64,000 bases of DNA, from positions 62,001 to 126,000 of the IMG/VR virus record IMGVR_UViG_3300018962_000001; one strand, given 5' to 3'. The position numbers and the translations under genes are program-made. Source of the stretch: a virus. The number at the start of each line of letters is the position of its first letter. Position 1 is the first letter of the stretch. Of this stretch, positions 56,528 through 63,565 are shown in pieces. Under the pieces are notes generated by a model. It ran no database searches. It had not been told where the DNA came from and saw nothing but the letters and a program-made list of their open reading frames with translations.

Positions 56528-57064
56528 ATGTATCGACTACGATTTGAGTTTGATGAGGAGGGCGTTCCCCCGAAACAGATGATTTGTACGGCGGATGGAA
56601 CCGCCGTGGTTGAGGTACTCGACGAGCCAAGCTGCAAGCTGGGCGGGAAACTGGTTGAAACTCCCGGTGCAGCCTGGACATGGGAATGGCACGGGCCGTG
56701 GTCATGGGAGCCGAATGATTGGGCCGCCTCGCCGTTGACCGTCCAGATTCTTGCTCTCCTCAACCACCAGACGTTGCCGAACACTAACCCGATTGTCCGA
56801 GATACGTTTCTTGATCTCTCCGATCGGGAATGGACAGTGGGCGAATGGTGCGCGGCCTATATGCTGCGTGGTGCCCCCTCCGTTGAACAAGCAAAAGTGC
56901 TTGCGGATCGAGTCCGCTGGTACCTCGCCATCCATGACGCCACCTGGGGACCACCACGTGAATCTGCCGATCCCACGATTCGGGCATTGGCGGAACAAGC
57001 CGATTCATCCGTGTTGGTGTTTCGTCGTTACGATGGCTGGGCGCGCGAGCACTACGATGTTTAA
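56528..57064 (+). CDS. hypothetical protein
   Basis: A 178-residue protein, beta-rich then helical. GGAG lies 8 bases before the ATG at 56528. No family recognised. Confidence 0.6.
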   Translation: MYRLRFEFDEEGVPPKQMICTADGTAVVEVLDEPSCKLGGKLVETPGAAWTWEWHGPWSWEPNDWAASPLTVQILALLNHQTLPNTNPIVRDTFLDLSDREWTVGEWCAAYMLRGAPSVEQAKVLADRVRWYLAIHDATWGPPRESADPTIRALAEQADSSVLVFRRYDGWAREHYDV

Positions 57065-57071
57065 GCCGCTC

Positions 57072-57100
57072 TTGACATTCGCGGCGCGATGCACTACAGT
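57072..57100 (+). promoter_or_regulatory. sigma70-type promoter
   Basis: TTGACA at 57072, 17-base spacer, TACAGT at 57095. Half sites are degenerate (GCGCGATGCAC). Confidence 0.65.
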
Positions 57101-57107
57101 GATAGCG

Positions 57108-57254
57108 ATGGAAGTGCGGTATCTGTACTGGCTGTTTCAGCGGTGTCGTCAGTGCCGACATCCACAATGGCAGCATCGGATTATTCGATCGTGGGGCAGC
57201 TATATCGAATTGTGCCACGCACCAGAGTGTTTGTGTGACCATTTTGTTGAATGA
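57108..57254 (+). CDS. small Cys/His-rich protein
   Basis: A 48-residue protein with CRQC near residue 13 and CHAPECLC near 36. The ATG lies at the expected transcription start, so it would be near leaderless. Its stop ends one base before tRNA-Gln. Confidence 0.45.
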   Translation: MEVRYLYWLFQRCRQCRHPQWQHRIIRSWGSYIELCHAPECLCDHFVE

Positions 57255-57330
57255 TCCCGGTTGGTCTAACTGGTAGGACGCCTGCCTCTGGAGCAGGAAG
57301 TCTGGGGTTCGAATCCTCGACCGGGAACCA
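57255..57330 (+). tRNA. trnQ: tRNA-Gln(CUG)
   Basis: Acceptor TCCCGGT/ACCGGGA perfect, anticodon loop CTCTGGA, T-arm TGGGG/CCTCG, A73, CCA encoded. Confidence 0.9.
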
Positions 57331-57645
57331 ATGGTCGGATCGGCAGTTTGGCTCGCGGCCATACAAACACAAAGCTATTCCGATCCGGCCATACCATCCG
57401 GCGGAACGTTGAAGGAGCGGCTGTTTGCTACGACATTGCAGGCCGTCACCGCTCACAAATCAGGGATAAGGTGGACGTAAAAACAAACCCCCTGTACGCC
57501 GGACCCAACCCCGATCATCAGACTGGCAATCCTCGACGGGCGTGCACACCCGCGGACGTAATCGAGGTGGAGGGGTCATCGATGTTAGCGCCAGTCGGAA
57601 CGGGAGCGATTTCCCTCAATAGGGGAGGCTTCGCTCCCAGTTTCT
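57331..57645 (+). other. 315-base structured spacer
   Basis: No gene supported. GGATCGG/CCGATCC near 57337-57391 and a nested GACTGGC-CCTCGA/TCGAGG-GCCAGTC fold at about 57519-57597 suggest structured RNA. Confidence 0.4.
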
Positions 57646-57719
57646 ACCCCGCGCGCACGAGGGCGTGCACCAATCTCTGAGGTTGGACGATTCAGGTTCG
57701 AGTCCTGAGCGGGGAACCA
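57646..57719 (+). tRNA. tRNA-like, anticodon CUG
   Basis: Acceptor CCCCGC/GCGGGG (6 bp plus A-A), D-arm GCAC/GTGC with a 6-base loop, anticodon arm CCAAT/GTTGG with loop CTCTGAG, T-arm TCAGG/CCTGA, CCA encoded. The short D-loop and mismatch make function uncertain. Confidence 0.6.
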
Positions 57720-57720
57720 T

Positions 57721-57792
57721 GTGGCTATCGTCTATAGGTAAGACGGCTGATTGTGGATCAGCAGAACCGGGATCGCTGGCCCGGTAGCCACC
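57721..57792 (+). tRNA. trnH: tRNA-His(GUG)
   Basis: Acceptor GTGGCTA/TAGCCAC perfect, anticodon loop TTGTGGA, C73 as usual for histidine. The T-loop ATCGCTGG is 8 bases and non-standard. CCA not encoded. Confidence 0.85.
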
Positions 57793-57820
57793 TAGTTTCA
57801 CTCGATCGCGGGAGAGATAC

Positions 57821-58117
57821 ATGACGAAACGTGATGAGCAATCAACGCTAGGGGATCATCTCTGGCCCTTGGGGAAGATGTTAGCGTCGGGGATGTCACC
57901 CTCACGGTCCGATTCAAAGGCCCGCTATATTCTTCAAATTCCTGAGATCCTTGATCAAGAACTGCACGCCATCGCCCAACGGCGCGGCGAGACACCAGAG
58001 GAGCTGATTCGGCAAGGGCTGAAGATGTTGCTCCTGGCGATCAAGGTTGAAGAAGATCCGGAGGCAGATTTTCTGATTCGCGACCAGCAAGGTGAACGAG
58101 TCGTCACCTTGATCTAA
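57821..58117 (+). CDS. possible ribbon-helix-helix protein
   Basis: A 98-residue protein. ARYILQIPEILDQELHAIAQ near residue 35, then ETPEELIRQGLKMLLL, has the strand-helix-helix order of a ribbon-helix-helix DNA-binding domain. No toxin partner beside it. Confidence 0.5.
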   Translation: MTKRDEQSTLGDHLWPLGKMLASGMSPSRSDSKARYILQIPEILDQELHAIAQRRGETPEELIRQGLKMLLLAIKVEEDPEADFLIRDQQGERVVTLI

Positions 58118-58127
58118 ATATTGTTAA

Positions 58128-58199
58128 GCCTGCGTAACTCAACGGTAGAGTACCTGCCTTTTAAGCAGGGAGTTGTGGGTTCGAGTCCCACCGCAGGTA
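58128..58199 (+). tRNA. trnK: tRNA-Lys(UUU)
   Basis: Acceptor GCCTGCG/CGCAGGT, anticodon loop CTTTTAA, T-arm GTGGG/CCCAC, A73, no CCA encoded. Confidence 0.92.
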
Positions 58200-58209
58200 T
58201 CACTATATG

Positions 58210-58333
58210 GGCCTGCTGGTGAAAGTGGAAGTCACCACGTTGTGGAACCGATAGCAACGCGCGGCAGATCGGTTTCGGGACGGCGATCGCCTTCAGGGGT
58301 GTACGTCTCCAGGTTCGAGTCCTGGGCAGGCCC
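58210..58333 (+). tRNA. tRNA-like with about 60-base insert
   Basis: Acceptor GGCCTGC/GCAGGCC perfect, D-arm GTG/CAC, T-arm CCAGG/CCTGG. The region between, about 70 bases, holds AACCGAT/ATCGGTT, CGTTG/CAACG and GGGACG/CGTCTC helices instead of a standard anticodon arm. Anticodon not assignable; intron or mimic. Confidence 0.5.
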
Positions 58334-58444
58334 TCCTCCTACCGCCGCGTACAAAAGTGAGGTTTTACTCCCGCTCCACCGGAGTGCCCTCGAATCGACG
58401 TAGGGTTTTAAGGCGCGGTGGTGGGGACCGATCGAAGGAGCTGT

Positions 58445-58702
58445 ATGAGCGGCGATGAGATCAGCATGGAGATTCGGGCCTTCCAGGGCGATCAGACCGC
58501 CCTAACGATCATGGCGCGGCACTCCGGGCGGCAGCGCCCGCTTGCCGAGGCGTTGGCAGAACAAGTCGTTGCTGATTCACGTGACTTCGGCGCTGGGCGA
58601 TTTGATCAGAAGCTGTTGGTCGTGGTGGTGGACGGGGATCTGTATCAGGTGATCGTCCGTCGCCTCTATAACGAGGCTGATCCACCAGCGGAGTCTTCAT
58701 GA
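58445..58702 (+). CDS. hypothetical protein
   Basis: An 85-residue alpha/beta protein; GAAGGAGC precedes the ATG at 58445. No family recognised. Confidence 0.6.
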   Translation: MSGDEISMEIRAFQGDQTALTIMARHSGRQRPLAEALAEQVVADSRDFGAGRFDQKLLVVVVDGDLYQVIVRRLYNEADPPAESS

Positions 58703-58914
58703 TCCGAGATGACTTTTGCGATAGCTGCGGTACCTGGAACCGGACGATCGAGTTCGTGACCAATACTGGGCACCCCCTGTCGGTTGTGCCTTTCCTGTGT
58801 GCGCGGGGCCGTTCGGATCTTAGAGGAGAGTTGGCCGAGTGGGAAGGCACCGCTTTGCTAAAGCGGCGAGGCCGTAAGGTTGCGTGGGTTCGATCCCCAC
58901 ACTCTCCCCCATAG
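58699..58914 (+). CDS. possible small protein overlapping tRNA-Ser
   Basis: A 71-codon frame in ATGA overlap with the gene before; CDSC near residue 7. Its last 30 codons run through tRNA-Ser, so only the first part looks protein-like. Confidence 0.35.
   Translation: MIRDDFCDSCGTWNRTIEFVTNTGHPLSVVPFLCARGRSDLRGELAEWEGTALLKRRGRKVAWVRSPHSPP
58825..58911 (+). tRNA. trnS: tRNA-Ser(GCU)
   Basis: Acceptor GGAGAGT/ACTCTCC, anticodon loop TTGCTAA, long variable arm, T-arm GTGGG/CCCAC, CCA encoded. Confidence 0.9.
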
Positions 58915-58925
58915 GAAAGGCTGCG

Positions 58926-59903
58926 ATGGGCCGAGGCGCATTCGAGCATCAGTATCAAAGTATCGACGTTCCGGGTATCCGCACCGATCAGCCGGATAGC
59001 AGCCCTGTGTCCTTGGCGGTCCCTTGGGATCTGACGGCGCAGGGAGTCCGAGCGGATCTCATCTGTGGCGATAACGTGGCTCCCGCGATCTGGATGCTGG
59101 AGCAACAACGGTCGTTTCGGCTGATCTATCTCGACCCGCCGTTTGCCAGTGGGAAGGGATACGCCGCGCGGGTGAATGGCGCGAAAGGCGTGCAGTCGCA
59201 AGTGGTTCCGGCGTACACCGATCGTGATGATCTCGATACCTATCTGGCATGGCTCCAGCCACGCCTGCGCCTGGCGCGCGATCTGCTGGCCGAGGATGGG
59301 ACGCTCTATGTGCATCTTGACTGGCACGCGGTTCACTACGTCAAAGTGATGCTGGATCGGTTGTTTGGGCGGGATCGGTTTCTCAACGAGATTATCTGGT
59401 GCTATCACGGGCCGTCACCGATTACCTCGGCCTTTAATCGGAAGCACGACACGATTCTGGCCTATACCAAGAGCCGCAGCTACTATTTCAATGCTGACGC
59501 GGTGCGGACTCCTTATGATCCAGCAACCGTGCGGACCTTTCAAAGTAGCTCGAAGGCGGGATTTGGGAAGGTACCAAATCTGGAGCGCGGCAAAGTGCCG
59601 GAAGATTGGTGGTATTTCCCGGTTGTGGCCCGGCTGCACGGTGAGCGAGTCGGCTACCAGACCCAGAAGCCGGAGGCGCTGCTCAGGCGGATTGTGCTGG
59701 CGTCGAGCGCGCCCGACGATGCGATCCTGGATTTCTTCTGTGGGTCCGGGACAACGGGCGTGGTTGGTGCGGCGCTGGGGCGGCATCCAACCTTGTGTGA
59801 TCGCAACCCGATCGCGATTGAGAAGGCCGTGTATCGCCTGCGCCGCCTGGACCCCGTTCCAGACGTGCATGTGTGGCGCTACGCGACTGATCCGATAGCA
59901 TGA
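58926..59903 (+). CDS. site-specific DNA methyltransferase, beta class
   Basis: A 325-residue enzyme. LIYLDPPFASGKGY near residue 66 is the catalytic motif, a central target-recognition region follows, and ILDFFCGSGTTGVVGAAL near 278 is the SAM-binding motif. The layout matches Mod-like adenine-N6 or cytosine-N4 methyltransferases. No res gene follows, so it is probably an orphan phage methylase. Confidence 0.85.
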   Translation: MGRGAFEHQYQSIDVPGIRTDQPDSSPVSLAVPWDLTAQGVRADLICGDNVAPAIWMLEQQRSFRLIYLDPPFASGKGYAARVNGAKGVQSQVVPAYTDRDDLDTYLAWLQPRLRLARDLLAEDGTLYVHLDWHAVHYVKVMLDRLFGRDRFLNEIIWCYHGPSPITSAFNRKHDTILAYTKSRSYYFNADAVRTPYDPATVRTFQSSSKAGFGKVPNLERGKVPEDWWYFPVVARLHGERVGYQTQKPEALLRRIVLASSAPDDAILDFFCGSGTTGVVGAALGRHPTLCDRNPIAIEKAVYRLRRLDPVPDVHVWRYATDPIA

Positions 59904-59908
59904 GATAC

Positions 59909-59994
59909 GGAAGGACAAGCCGATTGGCGACGGCATCCGGCTCGAACCCGGACGAGCGCAAGCCTTGGGGGTTCAACTCCCTCTCCTTCCGCCA
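59909..59994 (+). tRNA. trnS: tRNA-Ser(CGA)
   Basis: Acceptor GGAAGGA/TCCTTCC, anticodon loop CTCGAAC, long variable arm, T-arm GGGGG/CCCTC, G73, CCA encoded. Confidence 0.9.
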
Positions 59995-60016
59995 GAAACC
60001 TTGAAAGGATGAGCCA

Positions 60017-60280
60017 ATGCCCCATGTACCACCATTTGAGCCAGATTTAGACCAGCCCACGTTTAGTTCCGAGCAGTGGGATGCGATCGAAGCCTTGCAG
60101 CGAGTATTCAAGCGTTGCGCGCGCTTAGGTATCGGTATGTATGCGCAGTGCGATACGTTATATGTCTTTCAGGCTGCCGAAGAAGCCAAAATCCCGATTG
60201 CAGAGATTCATGACTTTTTACAGCGGCGCGGCCACGACATCGACCATCATCGAGTCTTTAAAGATTGCGGAGCGTTCTAG
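60017..60280 (+). CDS. hypothetical helical protein
   Basis: An 87-residue helical protein with GAAAGGATG before the ATG. No family recognised. Confidence 0.6.
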   Translation: MPHVPPFEPDLDQPTFSSEQWDAIEALQRVFKRCARLGIGMYAQCDTLYVFQAAEEAKIPIAEIHDFLQRRGHDIDHHRVFKDCGAF

Positions 60281-60292
60281 CGGATTGACTAC

Positions 60293-60368
60293 GCCCGCAT
60301 AGCTCAGTGGACAGAGCAGCAGCCTTCTAAGCTGCGTGTCGCCGGTTCGATCCCGGCTGCGGGTGCCA
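60293..60368 (+). tRNA. trnR: tRNA-Arg(UCU)
   Basis: Acceptor GCCCGCA/TGCGGGT, anticodon loop CTTCTAA, T-arm GCCGG/CCGGC, G73, CCA encoded. Normal-order counterpart of the element at 45505. Confidence 0.92.
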
Positions 60369-60393
60369 GAGCATGATCGTGAAAGGAGACTCG

Positions 60394-60612
60394 ATGCCGC
60401 TTGATCCCTTTGCGCGAACCTATGCGGGTTGGGCCGAGGCATTCAGCATCTTTGCCCGCTATCCTGATGACGAACCGGGAGTTGCCGTTGAACGGGATAA
60501 AATTCTGGCTGGGCCAGATCCCAATATCGTCTCGCTTCCCGACCTGGCCCGGCTGCTGGCATTAGGGTGGTATTCTGATGACACCCTGGAATGCTTTTAT
60601 CGTCTGGTCTAA
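60394..60612 (+). CDS. hypothetical protein
   Basis: A 72-residue protein with AAAGGAGAC before the ATG. No family recognised. Confidence 0.6.
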   Translation: MPLDPFARTYAGWAEAFSIFARYPDDEPGVAVERDKILAGPDPNIVSLPDLARLLALGWYSDDTLECFYRLV

Positions 60613-60623
60613 GGGGATCGCCG

Positions 60624-60842
60624 ATGCGTCCAGTCATTCATATGTGTGGCGTGGTGATCGAATATCTCCGCGAATCAGGATTCTTTGATCCGAGAACCTA
60701 TGAGCAGATTCACCAATGTCCCCAGTGCAAGGAATACCTGTGCCTGACCGACTGCCTGGATTTGGGAGGCCAGCCCGTGTTTATTCCGTTTCAGAGTGAC
60801 TGGAGCCGCCGCCGCCGCCGGGAACGAGGATGGCCTGAGTAG
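60624..60842 (+). CDS. small zinc-binding protein
   Basis: A 72-residue protein with CPQC and CLTDC around residues 32-43; (GCC)n near the end encodes RRRRR. Role unknown. Confidence 0.55.
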   Translation: MRPVIHMCGVVIEYLRESGFFDPRTYEQIHQCPQCKEYLCLTDCLDLGGQPVFIPFQSDWSRRRRRERGWPE

Positions 60843-60845
60843 TCC

Positions 60846-60874
60846 TTGACAACAGCGTAAATATGCGCTATCCT
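60846..60874 (+). promoter_or_regulatory. sigma70-type promoter with GCGC motif
   Basis: TTGACA at 60846, 17-base spacer ending ATGCGC, TATCCT at 60869. Confidence 0.82.
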
Positions 60875-60910
60875 GGTGGAAACGATGGATAGCTGAAAGG
60901 ATCAGGCACC

Positions 60911-61564
60911 ATGTCTCAAGGACCAACGAGTGGATCGGACGATGATCGCGAGGTTGAAGGAATTGTCCGGCTCGGACTCAGGACCTATCTTGGCCGGATT
61001 TGTACCAAGTGTCAGCAGCCCCTCGCAACCCAGGGGGATTGCATTACGAACATTCACGTGGGCGGCGGCGAGATTCAACATTTCGACTGCCACTATGATC
61101 GGACAACCCTCGCACCAGGGGCATTGGAGCTGCCCGCCTGGGCGATTCAGGATCTGGAACGGCTAGGGGATGATCGCGCGCAATTCTTCCGTCCACGTGT
61201 GGCCTGGACTCCCACGATTATCGTGGAACGAGTACCTCCACCCTTGTTGACGACAACTGTTCCCCTACAACAGCTCATGGTCGATAGTCGAACCGCCCTG
61301 GATACCTTGGATGTGGAGCTTCAATCGCCGGTGGACGATAGCCCCAAGGCAGGCGACCGGATTCGCTTCTTAGCCACGCCGGAGACGAGCGGGCGCGGGA
61401 TTGCGGGCGGCCCTGGCGTGATTGAGTCGGTGCTTGAAGGAGGCACCGAAGTGCTGGCGTTGTACACCGATCCACTCTTTGGCCCGGCAGGACCGTATCG
61501 ATTGCCCGTTACAGCGATCGAGGTCGTTCGTCCAGCCCAGGAGCGACCGCATGCCCAAGATTGA
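60911..61564 (+). CDS. hypothetical protein
   Basis: A 217-residue protein with CTKC and FDC in the first 60 residues, a possible zinc site, and a beta-rich C-terminus. AAAGGATC precedes the ATG. Confidence 0.6.
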   Translation: MSQGPTSGSDDDREVEGIVRLGLRTYLGRICTKCQQPLATQGDCITNIHVGGGEIQHFDCHYDRTTLAPGALELPAWAIQDLERLGDDRAQFFRPRVAWTPTIIVERVPPPLLTTTVPLQQLMVDSRTALDTLDVELQSPVDDSPKAGDRIRFLATPETSGRGIAGGPGVIESVLEGGTEVLALYTDPLFGPAGPYRLPVTAIEVVRPAQERPHAQD

Positions 61565-61850
61565 AGTTACAACGATCTATGGCGTGAATACGCAAACGCC
61601 GATCGTTGAGATTCGATTTCCCAAGCCCGCCAAAGGAGCGCCCCCACATCGGGAACGCCTAATCCAGATGACGGTCCCTGAAGCGCGGAACCTGGCGGTT
61701 AATATCTTGCAAGCGGCAGAAGCAGCTATTCAGGATGCATTTCTGGTCGAGTTCTTTAAGGAGCTGGGAATCGATGACGCGGAGGTGTCAGCCCTTCTCT
61801 CGCAGTATCGTCTCCGTCGCCGTGATCGCCAAACCGATTCCACAGCCTAG
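61551..61850 (+). CDS. hypothetical protein
   Basis: A 99-residue alpha/beta protein overlapping its neighbour by 14 bases. No family recognised. Confidence 0.6.
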   Translation: MPKIEVTTIYGVNTQTPIVEIRFPKPAKGAPPHRERLIQMTVPEARNLAVNILQAAEAAIQDAFLVEFFKELGIDDAEVSALLSQYRLRRRDRQTDSTA

Positions 61851-61868
61851 CCAGGAGCAGAACAGGTA

Positions 61869-62105
61869 GTGGATATTCCCGATCTCGTCCTAAGCCGGAA
61901 TCAGGAGCGCGTGGTGAAACGGACGGCCACCGTCGTGATGACGCGCAGTCGCGATGTTGGTTCGGCGGATCATCGTCCGACCTTCACCTACCACGTGTAC
62001 TTCTACGAGGACGGCACCTGGCATCAGCAGCGCGGTCTGTCGGGAGTCAAACGGGACGTGGAACGGTCCTATCGTGGATGGACCGCTGCCGTTGAGTTAG
62101 GGTGA
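61869..62105 (+). CDS. hypothetical protein
   Basis: A 78-residue beta-rich protein from GTG 61869 with CAGGAG upstream. No family recognised. Confidence 0.5.
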   Translation: MDIPDLVLSRNQERVVKRTATVVMTRSRDVGSADHRPTFTYHVYFYEDGTWHQQRGLSGVKRDVERSYRGWTAAVELG

Positions 62106-62164
62106 ATCCCTAGCAAGGATCTCATCCTCCTGGATCATGGATGTCGGGCGAAAGGAGTGCTCTG

Positions 62165-62362
62165 ATGCGAATCTGGGGGATTGGTTGGCTGGGCCGTCCG
62201 TCGTTCTGGGAGGGCATCGCCCGCATTGTCGATCTGGGGGGGACGCTGAGTGATCCCTTGCCCGATTCCGACTATCAGGGATGGAACGCAGATCAGGCGG
62301 CTCTTGCCGAGGATTGGCGTGTCGTGCTGGATGATCTGCTGCGGTTCCCACCACACGAGTAA
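62165..62362 (+). CDS. hypothetical protein
   Basis: A 65-residue protein with AAAGGAGTG before the ATG at 62165. No family recognised. Confidence 0.6.
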   Translation: MRIWGIGWLGRPSFWEGIARIVDLGGTLSDPLPDSDYQGWNADQAALAEDWRVVLDDLLRFPPHE

Positions 62363-62372
62363 GGAGCGCTGG

Positions 62373-62612
62373 ATGCCATTTCGGCCATCGCCACGTCGTC
62401 TGGTCCGCTGGGGATCAGCCGGTGCAATGCACCGGCTCTATGAGTATCTCTTTGCGATCCCGTACCTGGGCATGGTCTGCCCGATCTGTGATGTGCCGAT
62501 TGACGATCTCGACACGTTTAAACAGGCCCGGTTCGGCCATCCCGGCGATCTGGTGCATCGGGCCTGTTGGCCGATCTACCTTATACGCTACCCGAAGGAT
62601 CATCCACGATGA
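62373..62612 (+). CDS. zinc-binding hypothetical protein
   Basis: A 79-residue protein with CPIC near residue 36 and HRAC near 64, a four-ligand zinc site. AAGGAGCG precedes the ATG. ATGA-coupled downstream. Confidence 0.6.
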   Translation: MPFRPSPRRLVRWGSAGAMHRLYEYLFAIPYLGMVCPICDVPIDDLDTFKQARFGHPGDLVHRACWPIYLIRYPKDHPR

Positions 62613-63016
62613 CACCGATACGACGACTTACCTCGGCTGAGGAGCACCAGGAAGCGCTGGAACGCCTGGGCACACTTGTGGAATCTGATCCGCCCCGCGA
62701 TAGCCCACTCGGCCAGGAAGCGTATCTCCTGGGGCTGGTAATCGAGGACTATGAACGCCAGGCGTTCCCGATGCGATTTCCCGATCCCATTGACGCCATT
62801 CACTTTCGGATGGAGCAGCAGGGTCTAGGATTGGGCGATCTCGTTCCCATCCTCGGAACACGCGTTGTCGTTTATGAGGTAATGCACCGACAGCGTCGTC
62901 TGACTCTCTCGATGATCCGCAAAATCCATGCGGCCCTCAAGATTCCAGCCGAGAGCTTAATCCAACCGTACTTCCTGACTGGAAAGGGTCCATACGATGA
63001 TGCGAGGATCACATGA
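62609..63016 (+). CDS. HigA-like antitoxin/regulator
   Basis: A 135-residue protein. Residues 70-120 carry an Xre-type helix-turn-helix in the HigA arrangement: LVPILGTRVVVYEVMHRQRR, then LTLSMIRKIHAALKIPAE. HigA proteins bind their own operator and neutralise HigB RNase. No HigB gene is adjacent, so it may act only as a regulator or neutralise a host toxin. Confidence 0.72.
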   Translation: MTPIRRLTSAEEHQEALERLGTLVESDPPRDSPLGQEAYLLGLVIEDYERQAFPMRFPDPIDAIHFRMEQQGLGLGDLVPILGTRVVVYEVMHRQRRLTLSMIRKIHAALKIPAESLIQPYFLTGKGPYDDARIT

Positions 63017-63324
63017 TCTATGTTGATGAACTCCGTCGCTACTTCCAAGCGCCCAAGCCAGGATCGGAGCGCTGGTTTGGCAATGGCAAAGAGTCCTGCC
63101 ACCTGACCGCAGACACCCCGGAGGAGCTGCATGCCTTTGCCCAGCGACTCGGCCTCCGGCGATCGTGCGCACAAAGTAGTGGCTATACCCTTCACTATGA
63201 TCTCATTCCGCAGAAGCGCGCACGCGCCGTCGCGCTTGGGGCCAGGGAAGTCACCGCACGCGAGCGTGCGCGGATGATCGCGGCGCAGATTGAAAAGGAT
63301 CGCCCTGATGTGTCCGGCGTGTGA
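63013..63324 (+). CDS. DUF4031 protein
   Basis: A 103-residue protein matching DUF4031: an initial MIYVDEL, then SCHLTAD, EELHAFAQRLG, and a later LHYDL before a GAREV stretch. Common in actinobacterial phages and related genomes; function unknown. ATGA-coupled to the HigA-like gene. Confidence 0.75.
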   Translation: MIYVDELRRYFQAPKPGSERWFGNGKESCHLTADTPEELHAFAQRLGLRRSCAQSSGYTLHYDLIPQKRARAVALGAREVTARERARMIAAQIEKDRPDVSGV

Positions 63325-63565
63325 GGGGCGGGGGGGATCGGAGGTTATCGCCTGTCCGGGCGCACGGCTCCTGTGGAAGTCCTGCGGGGCATGCGGGGGA
63401 CGCGGAACCATGACCGAGGCCGAGATCGCGGCGTATCACGAGCGGCAGGTGGTTGCGCGGGCCTTGCGCGAGGACCGGCGGCGGCGGCGGCGGACGATCG
63501 CCGAGGAAGCGGCGGCGCGCGGGATGGATCTGGTTGCCTATAGTCGGTTGGAACGGGGGTATTGA
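63308..63565 (+). CDS. DnaJ-type zinc-finger small protein
   Basis: An 85-residue protein with CPACEGRG and CGACGGRG, the CxxCxGxG repeats of DnaJ-type zinc fingers, then a basic helix; (CGG)6 encodes an RRRRRR stretch. Chaperone-like or RNA-binding role unknown. Confidence 0.65.
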   Translation: MCPACEGRGGSEVIACPGARLLWKSCGACGGRGTMTEAEIAAYHERQVVARALREDRRRRRRTIAEEAAARGMDLVAYSRLERGY

